17,091 nt of DNA from positions 1 through 17,091 of the forward strand of contig JAGFXN010000033.1 of NCBI GenBank assembly GCA_017861215.1. Reading direction: 5' to 3'. Made by a program: the position numbers and the translations under genes. The notes below the pieces were generated by a model. It was not told the DNA's origin, did no database searches, and saw nothing but the letters and a program-made list of their open reading frames with translations. Every line of letters begins with the position of its first letter. Position 1 is the first letter of the stretch. The stretch is from Deltaproteobacteria bacterium. Lineage in GTDB: Bacteria > Desulfobacterota > Desulfuromonadia > Geobacterales > DSM-12255. Positions 6,606 to 13,292 of this stretch are shown piece by piece.

Positions 6606-6671
6606 CTGGGCTCTGGGCTCTGGGCTTTGGGTGTAAATAAACCTAGAGCCCAGAGCCTAGCGCCTAGAGCC
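6606..6671. repeat. Heptamer repeats and 16-bp RNA hairpin in the hemA-hemC spacer
   Basis: Three tandem CTGGGCT heptamers (6606-6626) are followed by TTGGG. The opposite-sense version, CCTAGAG/CCCAGAG units, is at 6642-6671. Bases 6616-6631 pair with 6642-6657 along all 16 positions if two G-U pairs are allowed, leaving a 10-nt AT-rich loop. No T-run follows, so it is unlikely to be a terminator. It ends 18 nt before the hemC start. Confidence 0.75.
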
Positions 6672-6689
6672 ATTATAAAAGGAGTTTTT

Positions 6690-7628
6690 ATGGCACTGAA
6701 GCAGCTGAGAATCGGCACCCGGGCAAGCCAGCTCGCACTCTGGCAGGCAAACTGGGTAAAAGCGGAGCTGGAAAAGAGATACCCGGAGATGGAGGTAACT
6801 CTTACGAAGATAAAAACCATCGGTGACAAGATTCTTGATGTCCCTTTGGCCCAGGTCGGCGGCAAAGGTCTTTTTGTCAAGGAGATTGAGGAGGCGATGC
6901 TCCGCGGCGAGATTGATATTGCCGTGCACAGCATGAAGGATGTGCCGACCGACTTTCCGGAAGGACTGGGTCTCTACTGCATCACCGAGCGGGAAGATCC
7001 GCGTGATGCGGTCATCTCCAACGGGGTAAAATTTGCCGACCTGCCAAAGGGTGCCAAGATCGGCACTTCCGCGCTACGCCGGCAGGCGCAGCTGCTGAAA
7101 GCCCGTCCGGACCTGCAGATGGTCATGATTCGCGGCAATGTCGAGACAAGGATGAATAAACTGAAGACGGAAGGGCTTGACGCGGTCATTCTGGCTGCCG
7201 CCGGACTCAACCGGCTTGGCTTTGCCGACAGGATAACGGAACTCCTGCCGACAGAGCTCTCTCTCCCTGCCATCGGTCAAGGAGCGCTGGGCATCGAGTG
7301 CAATCTGAGCAATGAAGCCGTCAAGGAGACTATCGCCTTTTTCAACCATCCCGGGACAAGCTATGCGGTGCGCGCCGAGCGCGCCCTGCTGAAGCGCTGC
7401 GAAGGCGGCTGCCAGGTTCCCATCGCCGCCTTTGGCGAAGTAAGCGGCGACCAGATGAAGCTGACCGGCTTCATTGCTTCGGTAGACGGCAAGAGAACTC
7501 TCAAGGAGAGCATTATCGGCCCGGTCCACTCCTGTGAACATCTCGGCTGCGAACTGGCAGAAAGGCTGCTCCGTAACGGCGGCAAAGAGATTCTGGAAGA
7601 GGTGTATCAGCGCGAAATCGGCGCTTGA
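6690..7628 (+). CDS. hemC: Porphobilinogen deaminase (hydroxymethylbilane synthase)
   Basis: A 312-residue cytoplasmic enzyme that links four porphobilinogens into hydroxymethylbilane. Catalytic aspartate D84 lies in VHSMKDVP, the same number as in E. coli. The dipyrromethane cofactor attaches to C241 in CEGGCQVPIAAFGE. The N-terminal motif IGTRASQLALWQA and IGTSALRRQAQL are intact. The start is ATG 6690, with AAAGGAG (6678-6684) immediately upstream; the 21 extra in-frame codons before it translate the spacer repeat and are not coding. It is last in the operon, followed by a strong terminator. The uroporphyrinogen-III synthase gene that often follows is not here. Confidence 0.97.
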   Translation: MALKQLRIGTRASQLALWQANWVKAELEKRYPEMEVTLTKIKTIGDKILDVPLAQVGGKGLFVKEIEEAMLRGEIDIAVHSMKDVPTDFPEGLGLYCITEREDPRDAVISNGVKFADLPKGAKIGTSALRRQAQLLKARPDLQMVMIRGNVETRMNKLKTEGLDAVILAAAGLNRLGFADRITELLPTELSLPAIGQGALGIECNLSNEAVKETIAFFNHPGTSYAVRAERALLKRCEGGCQVPIAAFGEVSGDQMKLTGFIASVDGKRTLKESIIGPVHSCEHLGCELAERLLRNGGKEILEEVYQREIGA

Positions 7629-7651
7629 CCGCCCTGCCGGAAAAGGCCTGA

Positions 7652-7677
7652 AACGCCGCCGTATCGGCGGCGTTTTC
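7652..7677 (+). terminator. Rho-independent terminator of the hem operon
   Basis: AACGCCGCCG (7652-7661), loop TAT, then CGGCGGCGTT (7665-7674), a perfect 10-bp GC-rich stem ending in TTTT, 24 nt after the hemC stop. Confidence 0.9.
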
Positions 7678-7694
7678 ATTTGATGTATTCTTCG

Positions 7695-7861
7695 CTAGGA
7701 GTCTGTCTGACTTAGAAAATCAAAGCGAAAATTCGGCTGAGGGAGGACAGTTTTGTCGATTTTGCCGGTCAATAGTTGTTCTATTGACCAAGAAAGCGGC
7801 GAAGTATGGACCGATCAGACGGATTTGCAGCAGATTTATCCTAAGTCAGACAGCCTCCTAG
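7695..7861. mobile_element. MITE-like 167-bp foldback element
   Basis: The ends are inverted repeats: CTAGGAGTCTGTCTGACTTAG (7695-7715) and, in the opposite sense, 7841-7861, with a single mismatch in 21 bases. Similarity between the arms continues inwards with gaps (AAATC..GC..AAAT.CG.CTGA). The centre is the perfect hairpin GGTCAATAG-TTGTT-CTATTGACC (7767-7789). There is no coding capacity. A target-site duplication is not obvious. Size and symmetry fit a non-autonomous element or a REP-type dispersed repeat. Confidence 0.65.
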
Positions 7862-7897
7862 GCAGCCTTTTCGGCAATTACCATTGACAGGGAAACG

Positions 7898-8941
7898 ATG
7901 AAATATTCTAAAGTCAACATGACAGCGCTTGGGTATGAACTGGCACCGGTGGTAATTACCTCTGCTGAACTGGAAAGCCGTCTGGAGCCTCTCTATAAAG
8001 CCCTCCGTTTTGCTCCCGGGCAGCTGCAGGCTCTCACCGGCATCCGCGAAAGACGCTGGTGGGAACCGGGATACCCCCTTTCCCGCGGGGCAGCTGCAGC
8101 CGGCCAGAAGGCGCTGGATAGCGCCGGGATAAAAGCGGCGGATATAGGTACGCTCATTTATGCCGGCGTATGCCGGGAACAGTTCGAACCGGCAACAGCC
8201 TGTCGGGTCGCGGCGAATCTCGGCATCGGCAACGATGCCGCTATTTTCGACATCTCCAATGCCTGCCTTGGTGTTCTGAACGGCATTCTGGAGATTGCCA
8301 ACCGGATTGAACTCGGCCAGATCCGCGCCGGGCTTGTCGTTTCCTGTGAGAGCGCCCGGGAGATCAACGACATCATGATTGCCAGGATGCTTGCCGAAAA
8401 AAACATGGGGCAGTTTGCAGCGGCCGTCGCCACTCTTACCGGCGGTTCCGGAGCTGTGGCGGTGCTGCTTACCGACGGTACCTTTCCAGAGAGCAGCGGC
8501 CACCGCCTGCTGGGCGGAGTTACCAGGGCAGCGCCTGAGCACAATAACCTCTGCCTCTGGGGGGTAACCCCGGATGGCAGCGGCAAATACGTGCAGCAGA
8601 TGTCTACCGATGCTGTCAACGTGATGAACTTCGGCGTAGAGCTTGGCAGGCGCACCTGGGCGGCGTTCCTGCCCGAGGTCGGCTGGCAGGGGCGTGAAGT
8701 TGACCGGGTGGTCTGCCATCAGGTCGGCTCCGCTCATCAAAGCGCTATTCTCAAGACCCTGGGGATTCCGGTCGAGAAGGATTTCACCACTTTCGAATAC
8801 CTCGGCAATATGGGAACGGTTTCTTTGCCGCTGACCCTTGCCATTGCCGCGGAGCGGGAGGAGATTCTTGCTGGCGAGCGGGTCGGGCTGCTGGGAATCG
8901 GCAGTGGGTTGAACTGCCTGATGCTCGGAGTCGAGTGGTAA
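7898..8941 (+). CDS. oleA: OleA, thiolase-fold acyl-CoA condensing enzyme (head-to-head olefin synthesis)
   Basis: A 347-residue member of the FabH/KAS III-like thiolase superfamily. The triad is clear: C123 in ISNACLGVLNG, H274 in VVCHQVGSAHQ and N304 in EYLGNMGTVSLP. E97 in REQFEPATAC matches the extra glutamate reported for OleA, which performs non-decarboxylative Claisen condensation of two acyl-CoAs to a beta-keto acid. The substrate-channel and dimer regions (ALTGIRERRWWEPG, near 46-58) are FabH-like. ATG 7898 has AGGG five bases before it; a second ATG at 7919 is possible. The OleB-like hydrolase follows, which supports OleA over FabH. Long-chain alkenes are the expected product if OleC and OleD exist elsewhere. 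Confidence 0.87.
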   Translation: MKYSKVNMTALGYELAPVVITSAELESRLEPLYKALRFAPGQLQALTGIRERRWWEPGYPLSRGAAAAGQKALDSAGIKAADIGTLIYAGVCREQFEPATACRVAANLGIGNDAAIFDISNACLGVLNGILEIANRIELGQIRAGLVVSCESAREINDIMIARMLAEKNMGQFAAAVATLTGGSGAVAVLLTDGTFPESSGHRLLGGVTRAAPEHNNLCLWGVTPDGSGKYVQQMSTDAVNVMNFGVELGRRTWAAFLPEVGWQGREVDRVVCHQVGSAHQSAILKTLGIPVEKDFTTFEYLGNMGTVSLPLTLAIAAEREEILAGERVGLLGIGSGLNCLMLGVEW

Positions 8942-8957
8942 GAGTGGGCAACGCCAT

Positions 8958-9057
8958 ATTTGAGCGCTAACTTCGTTGGCTTGTCGGCAGCTTCCTCGAC
9001 GTACCTGACGGTACGCCTGCGTCGCTCCCTCCAAGCCGCCTTGTTATCATCTCAAAT
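8958..9057. repeat. 100-bp imperfect foldback between oleA and oleB
   Basis: ATTTGAG (8958-8964) and CTCAAAT (9051-9057) bound the element. Near the centre CGTACC-TGAC-GGTACG (9000-9015) is a perfect 6-bp hairpin. The arms share blocks such as GGCTTG. It resembles dispersed palindromic repeats of this lineage and may form an mRNA hairpin between the two cistrons. Confidence 0.55.
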
Positions 9058-9100
9058 CTGACGTTGCTGCGACAGCAGATGTAACACTACGACTGAATTC

Positions 9101-9115
9101 AGGAGCATCAATCTG
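9101..9115 (+). promoter_or_regulatory. Ribosome binding site defining a CTG start for oleB
   Basis: AGGAG (9101-9105) lies seven bases before CTG 9113. No ATG, GTG or TTG exists in frame between the upstream stop (9059-9061) and GTG 9218. The 9218 start would remove the first strands of the hydrolase fold. Confidence 0.7.
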
Positions 9116-10009
9116 AAAATCACTGCTGAACTGAGAACCGAATACCCCTTCACCGGCAGATATTTCGACCTTGACGGGCTCAAATACCACTATCTTGACG
9201 AGGGCAGCGGCCCGCCGGTGGTGATGGTGCATGGCAACCCGTCCTGGTCTTTCTATTACCGCAACCTGGTAAAAGCCCTTGCCGCCGGCCATCGCTGCAT
9301 CGTGCCTGATCATATCGGCTGCGGATTTTCCGACAAGCCCGGCGATGATTGTTACGACTATACCCTTGCCAGGCGGATTGACGATCTTGAGCGTTTGCTT
9401 GATCATCTTGACCTGACCGGCAAGATCACTCTAGTGGTGCATGACTGGGGGGGGATGATCGGCATGAGCTGGGCGGCCCGTCATCCGGACAGGATTGCCA
9501 GACTCGTGATCCTCAACACCGCCGCCTTCCCCCTGCCAGCAGCCAAAGCGTTCCCCCTGGCGCTCAGAATCTGTCGTGACACCTTCATCGGCACCCTGCT
9601 GGTGCGCGGCCTGAACGCCTTTGCCGTCGGCGCTTCGCTGGTCGGCTGCAAGATCAATCCGCTGCCGGCCAAACTGCGCCGGCTCTACTGCCTCCCCTAC
9701 GACACCTGGGCGAACCGCATCGCCACCCTCCGTTTCATCCAGGACATACCGCTGACAGCCGGTGACAAGGGATACGACATCGTCAGCGGCACCTCGGCAG
9801 CGCTTGCCCGGTTCCGTAAACTGCCGATGATGATTCTCTGGGGTGAGCAGGACTTTGTTTTTGACCGACATTTTCTTGATGAGTGGCAGAGACGTTTCCC
9901 GGAAGCGGAAATTCACTCCTGGAAAGATGGCGGGCATTACATTCTTGAAGATGTGCAGGCAGAGGCAATCCCTCTCATTACCGCCTTCCTGAAAAGAACC
10001 GGCGCTTGA
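9113..10009 (+). CDS. oleB: OleB, alpha/beta-hydrolase (beta-lactone decarboxylase)
   Basis: Read from the CTG at 9113 it has 298 residues. The N-terminal YPFTGRYFDLDGLKYHYLDEGSGPPVVMVHGNPSWSFYYR is the conserved opening of haloalkane-dehalogenase-like hydrolases, with the HGNP oxyanion motif. The nucleophile is aspartate D111 in VVHDWGGMIG (not Ser), as in OleB and haloalkane dehalogenases. The catalytic histidine is H275 in GGHYILED, and the GEQDFVF segment lies on the acid side. OleB decarboxylates the cis-beta-lactone made by OleC to give a cis-alkene. Its place after oleA favours OleB over a dehalogenase. A start at GTG 9218 or ATG 9224 would lose about 35 conserved residues. A strong terminator follows. 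Confidence 0.85.
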   Translation: MKITAELRTEYPFTGRYFDLDGLKYHYLDEGSGPPVVMVHGNPSWSFYYRNLVKALAAGHRCIVPDHIGCGFSDKPGDDCYDYTLARRIDDLERLLDHLDLTGKITLVVHDWGGMIGMSWAARHPDRIARLVILNTAAFPLPAAKAFPLALRICRDTFIGTLLVRGLNAFAVGASLVGCKINPLPAKLRRLYCLPYDTWANRIATLRFIQDIPLTAGDKGYDIVSGTSAALARFRKLPMMILWGEQDFVFDRHFLDEWQRRFPEAEIHSWKDGGHYILEDVQAEAIPLITAFLKRTGA

Positions 10010-10045
10010 AACGGAAAAATTATTCCGAGTCATCGCCAGCCAACA

Positions 10046-10075
10046 AAATACCCCGCAGCTTGCTGCGGGGTATTT
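10046..10075. terminator. Bidirectional terminator between oleB and the cytochrome operon
   Basis: AAATACCCCGCAGC (10046-10059), loop TT, then GCTGCGGGGTATTT (10062-10075): a perfect 14-bp stem with A and T flanks usable by the converging oleB and cytochrome transcripts. Confidence 0.9.
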
Positions 10076-10107
10076 ACCATCATGCCTCGATTGCCCTCAC
10101 TTTTATT

Positions 10108-10695
10108 TCACTTCCCGGCTACCCCCCTCTCACAAGCGCTCAGGTGGTCCCAGAGGGTTAATTTCTCTTCTATGGCCCGCGAGGAATAGTTCCAGATGTT
10201 GTAGTGCTGCAGGCCGAGAACGACGAGGCCGGAGACGAACACAAAGTCGAAATGGGCACCAAGGGAATCGGCTATGAAATAGAGCGGGAAGAAGACCAGC
10301 CTGAACCCGAGATGTGCCCAGGTATTGCCGGGCTTCCAGGTACCGCCGGCCGCGCGACTGTCGTATATCCTGCCGCAGATGAGGATCAGGGAAGAAAACG
10401 TGGAGACCAGCTGCAGGATGTCGATGAGAATATCGGGGGGTGCGGGACCGAGCTGTTCCCTGACAGCAGTGGACAGGCAGCCGGTCAGGGTATGGTCGCG
10501 CAACTGGTAGGCCACGATGCTCACCGCAAAGAAAATGATCAGTGCCCACAAACCTTTGCGGGAATCTACAAACAGCTTGTCGATGTCGGCCTCGATGTTT
10601 TTCTGCATAAGGGGTGAGTCCCAGCGATTCGCTGCTGGTTTCGTGGCAGATGCCGTTTTTTGCTGTTGCGATTTATTGAATATATGTCCCAACAT
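10108..10695 (-). CDS. Four-TM membrane protein of the cytochrome operon, unknown function
   Basis: A 195-residue protein, ATG at 10695 with GGGAGG (complement of 10701-10706) upstream. A polar Gln/Lys/Ala-rich N-terminal 47 residues precede four predicted hydrophobic segments near 48-64, 89-107, 129-145 and 148-163. Between TM2 and TM3 is a basic loop, CGRIYDSRAAGGTWKPGNTWAHLGFR. There is no CxxCH motif and no quinone or metal signature I recognise. It is the last gene of the operon, 76 nt after the b-type cytochrome, so it may be an accessory or assembly subunit. Geobacter Cbc complexes carry extra membrane subunits, which fits, but no specific homologue can be named from sequence alone. 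Confidence 0.7.
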   Translation of the reverse strand: MLGHIFNKSQQQKTASATKPAANRWDSPLMQKNIEADIDKLFVDSRKGLWALIIFFAVSIVAYQLRDHTLTGCLSTAVREQLGPAPPDILIDILQLVSTFSSLILICGRIYDSRAAGGTWKPGNTWAHLGFRLVFFPLYFIADSLGAHFDFVFVSGLVVLGLQHYNIWNYSSRAIEEKLTLWDHLSACERGVAGK

Positions 10696-10771
10696 GGCTG
10701 GCCTCCCTTCCCATGCGCACTTGCAGCGCTCATGGCGAGCATTTTACGCTTTTCGATACTGTCCCCGCCCT

Positions 10772-11491
10772 TCAGCTCCCTGTCTTGGCGTGAGCCGTGG
10801 CCGCCCCGGTAAAGGCGGTGCGGGCTGGTACGCTATCCTGCACGTGCCCCTCCTCGTGGCCATGCTCTTCCTCGACTTCCCAGCCGGTCCACATCGGTTT
10901 CACGTAGGCAAGTGAGGTCTTGCCCAACGTTGCCAGGTAGACATGGGTGAAGAGGAAGGCGCAGAGTGTGCAGGCCAGCAGGAAATGGAGTCCCACAAGA
11001 AGTTTCAGCCCGCCGAGCATGAACAGCAGGTCACGCATCGGCTCGACATTCATGAGGAAGATTCCCGTCAGACTCACGAGCGGCATGATGACGAACATTA
11101 CGGCCAGGTACGCCGATTTCTGCAGGGGGTTGAACTTGTCGTCAGGCTTGGCATGGTGGGGGTTGGGCGCACCGCAGAAATAGGCCAGGAGATAGAATAC
11201 CGCCTGCCGGAAAAGGCCCGTGGTCAAATCATCCTTCTTCGGCACATAGATGTTGGCAAGGTTGCCGGCAATCACCTTGTAGTAGAAAAACCAGATGGAG
11301 AATGACAGCGCCACGACGATACCAGCCACATTGTGCAGGGTGATGGCCGTCCGGTAGGTAGCGAACATTGATACGTATTCCGGATAGCGAATCTGCGCCC
11401 CCGTCAGTGCGAGAGTAATGATTCCCAGGGCATTTAGCCAGTGCCAGATCCGGACAGGGACAGGTTGAAGGTATATCTTTTTGGTGCTCAT
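10772..11491 (-). CDS. Diheme b-type cytochrome (b561/hydrogenase-type), quinol-oxidising subunit
   Basis: A 239-residue integral inner-membrane protein of the cytochrome b561 bacterial/Ni-hydrogenase family. Four membrane segments carry histidines suited to bind two b haems: H17 (RIWHWLN), H53 (ITLHNVAG), H169 (LVGLHFLLA) and H183 (LFTHVYLA). An extended loop (AYFCGAPNPHHAKPDDKFNP, 103-122) lies between TM2 and TM3, and the C-terminal tail (about 195-239) is His/Glu-rich, which is unusual. ATG 11491 with GGAG starts 12 nt after the cytochrome c stop. Such proteins oxidise menaquinol and pass electrons to a periplasmic multihaem cytochrome. Together with the seven-heme neighbour this resembles CbcB of the Geobacter CbcBA complex (comparison from memory). 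Confidence 0.87.
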   Translation of the reverse strand: MSTKKIYLQPVPVRIWHWLNALGIITLALTGAQIRYPEYVSMFATYRTAITLHNVAGIVVALSFSIWFFYYKVIAGNLANIYVPKKDDLTTGLFRQAVFYLLAYFCGAPNPHHAKPDDKFNPLQKSAYLAVMFVIMPLVSLTGIFLMNVEPMRDLLFMLGGLKLLVGLHFLLACTLCAFLFTHVYLATLGKTSLAYVKPMWTGWEVEEEHGHEEGHVQDSVPARTAFTGAATAHAKTGS

Positions 11492-11503
11492 GGCGGTCTC
11501 CTT

Positions 11504-12583
11504 TTACTTTCTGTTTTTTCTGGTCAGGAAGCGGAGCAATCCGTGTCCGACCGGCATGATCATCCCGCCGGCAATGATAAGGAAGCCGATCTTGTTGAGG
11601 GTGCTGTTGCGGGTCGATCCCATCAGGTAAAAATTGGGCACTGTTTGCAGCGCCTTCAGCACCGCCCCCTTCTCAACAGCCACCTGCCGGAAGGTCCCGT
11701 TCTTCTCCGGGAAGGATACGAAGCTCTTCTGCATGATCTGCGGTCCCGAAGCGTGGCAGAAGGTACAGTCCCAGCGGTTGTCAAATGTCTGGAATGCGTG
11801 CGTCGGTTTTACCGGGGTCAGCATCGCCTTCAGGAAGAACTCCTTGTTGGCAGGATCGCGATTGAACTGCTGCAGCTCGGTGATGGAGATATAGTTGTCG
11901 CGGTTCCTGTCGATCACTGACTGAATATCCTCTCCGGCCGTCAGCCTGCTCAACTCGTCATAGCCGGCCGGCGCCAGTTTTTCTTCGGTCGTACCGTGAC
12001 GTTTGCCGATGTAAATGCTGATCACATAGTCCTGTGCCTTGCTGTGACAGGTAACGCAGGCAATTGCCCCCAGGTGGAGTCCGGCCTGCGGGAGCCAGCG
12101 GGAATGAGATGAGACTATCTTTTCCTGCTTGTGGCAGTTGCCGCATTGTCGGTTCAACTCGTCCCCGGAAATCTCTTCCGGACGGTAGACACGATGGGGA
12201 TTATGGCAGCCGCTGCATGATGCATTTTTGGCATGGAAATTCTGGGAGTATTGCGCGGCGGTGTCCGCATGGCAGTCGCGGCAAGTCGTGGTAAAAGAGG
12301 CCGTCTTACCGTCGGGATGGCTGCCGGTAATGGCATCATGACAGGTGGTGCAGCCGAATTTCGCGTGGGTGGTATGGCTGAATTTATTCGCATCGATATA
12401 CCACTTGGCAGCAACTTTTGCCTGATTGCCATGGCATGCCAGGCACGCATCATTCTTGCCCTGACTGTCGCCGAACGAATACCCCGGACCCTCCGCCCGG
12501 GCTCCCACGGCAATGCAGACAAAGAGCAGGAGCGCCGCCGGGATGATAATGCTTCGCTGTGATGTTTGGCTCACGAATTTCAC
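11504..12583 (-). CDS. Seven-heme c-type cytochrome, membrane-anchored (CbcA-like)
   Basis: A 359-residue periplasmic protein from GTG 12583, chosen because AGGAGGG lies seven bases upstream; the longer frame to 12739 has no signal. The signal peptide ends ...GARA|EG (residue 30). Seven CxxCH motifs begin at C47, C78, C101, C123, C147, C176 and C273, and extra histidines can serve as distal ligands. A C-terminal helix (331-350) followed by RKNRK anchors it. Between hemes 6 and 7, residues 225-236 (DRNRDNYISITE) match an EF-hand calcium loop. Seven hemes, the C-terminal anchor and the adjacent b561 gene resemble CbcA of Geobacter CbcBA, a menaquinol oxidoreductase used with low-potential acceptors. 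Orthology is inference. Confidence 0.87.
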   Translation of the reverse strand: MKFVSQTSQRSIIIPAALLLFVCIAVGARAEGPGYSFGDSQGKNDACLACHGNQAKVAAKWYIDANKFSHTTHAKFGCTTCHDAITGSHPDGKTASFTTTCRDCHADTAAQYSQNFHAKNASCSGCHNPHRVYRPEEISGDELNRQCGNCHKQEKIVSSHSRWLPQAGLHLGAIACVTCHSKAQDYVISIYIGKRHGTTEEKLAPAGYDELSRLTAGEDIQSVIDRNRDNYISITELQQFNRDPANKEFFLKAMLTPVKPTHAFQTFDNRWDCTFCHASGPQIMQKSFVSFPEKNGTFRQVAVEKGAVLKALQTVPNFYLMGSTRNSTLNKIGFLIIAGGMIMPVGHGLLRFLTRKNRK

Positions 12584-12624
12584 TGTAATACCCTCCTTTT
12601 CAGCCGACGAATTTGCCCCCGCTT

Positions 12625-12861
12625 TCAGGACTTCGGTATTTTCTCCAAAGCCTGTTCCTGTCCGACAGCCTGCTCCGAACGTTTGCGGATCAGCTGCCAT
12701 ACCATTGGAAAAAGCTGGGCAACGATGATCAGGGCGCAAAACCCGAGGAATATCCAGATGGCGAGACTGCCTTCAAGGTCCCGCTCTCCAGCAGCCAGGG
12801 CGGGCATCGCCACTATCAACTGTAGTACGCTTAGTTTGATGCTTCTTGTTAAGACTGACAT
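12625..12861 (-). CDS. Small membrane protein (78 aa) of the cytochrome operon
   Basis: The start is ATG 12861, preceded by AAGGAGG; a longer frame to 12918 lacks a ribosome site. The N-terminus (MSVLTRSIKLSVLQLIVAMPALAAGE) looks like a signal peptide or first helix ending at ALAA. A strong helix follows, SLAIWIFLGFCALIIVAQLFPMVW (about residues 31-54), then a Lys/Arg/Gln/Glu-rich cytoplasmic tail. The size and position, directly before the heptaheme cytochrome (41 nt gap), suggest an accessory subunit of the bc complex. No family is recognised. Confidence 0.7.
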   Translation of the reverse strand: MSVLTRSIKLSVLQLIVAMPALAAGERDLEGSLAIWIFLGFCALIIVAQLFPMVWQLIRKRSEQAVGQEQALEKIPKS

Positions 12862-12922
12862 GATCTGTTCCTCCTTGATTAAGTCCGGCGACCGGTTCAC
12901 TGTCGTACCCGGCTTCATAATG

Positions 12923-13255
12923 CTAAGCCGTCGACAACGGCCGAAATGCCTGGTATAAAACCTTCTCCTTACTGATCCTTTTCACTTGCGGCAAAGACGC
13001 CTCGTCCGATACGAGAATCACTGCCAGGTGCCGGTTGCATTTCTTCAGCAGTTGCATGAGCTGGAGGGGATTGATTCTCTTGTCGAAATCACTCCCCAGG
13101 ATAACGACCGGAATCTGTTTCTTCAAAATATTGCAGATGATGTGCACGGCCGAGTCCGTCGTCTCCACCTGATAACCGGCACCGGTGAAAGAATCAGCAA
13201 CCTCTCTCAGGAATTCCGTGTCTTGATCCGCTATTAAGATGCCTAAATCTTCCAT
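12923..13255 (-). CDS. Stand-alone degenerate receiver-like protein
   Basis: A 110-residue CheY-like fold: MEDLGILIADQDTEFLREVADSF opens like a receiver with the acidic pair D10/D12. The third strand reads IPVVILGSDFDKR: the residue in the usual phospho-acceptor position is G54, followed by S55 and D56. The conserved Lys near the end is replaced (LYQAFRPLS instead of ..KPF). It probably cannot be phosphorylated in the normal way, so it would act as a pseudo-receiver, scaffold or ligand sensor. It lies second in the cytochrome operon, 37 nt after the previous gene, with no output domain. Alignment of the phospho-site is by eye. Confidence 0.65.
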   Translation of the reverse strand: MEDLGILIADQDTEFLREVADSFTGAGYQVETTDSAVHIICNILKKQIPVVILGSDFDKRINPLQLMQLLKKCNRHLAVILVSDEASLPQVKRISKEKVLYQAFRPLSTA

Positions 13256-13292
13256 GACCGCCTCTATTTCCGGCCTGCAGCTGGGCCGTTTG

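Noticed and set aside
7841..9034. 397-aa minus-strand reading frame
   Set aside because: Antisense to oleA with all catalytic residues; the frame also crosses the two foldback elements.
9113..10009. Haloalkane dehalogenase
   Set aside because: The Asp nucleophile and fold fit, but the adjacent oleA makes OleB the better call.
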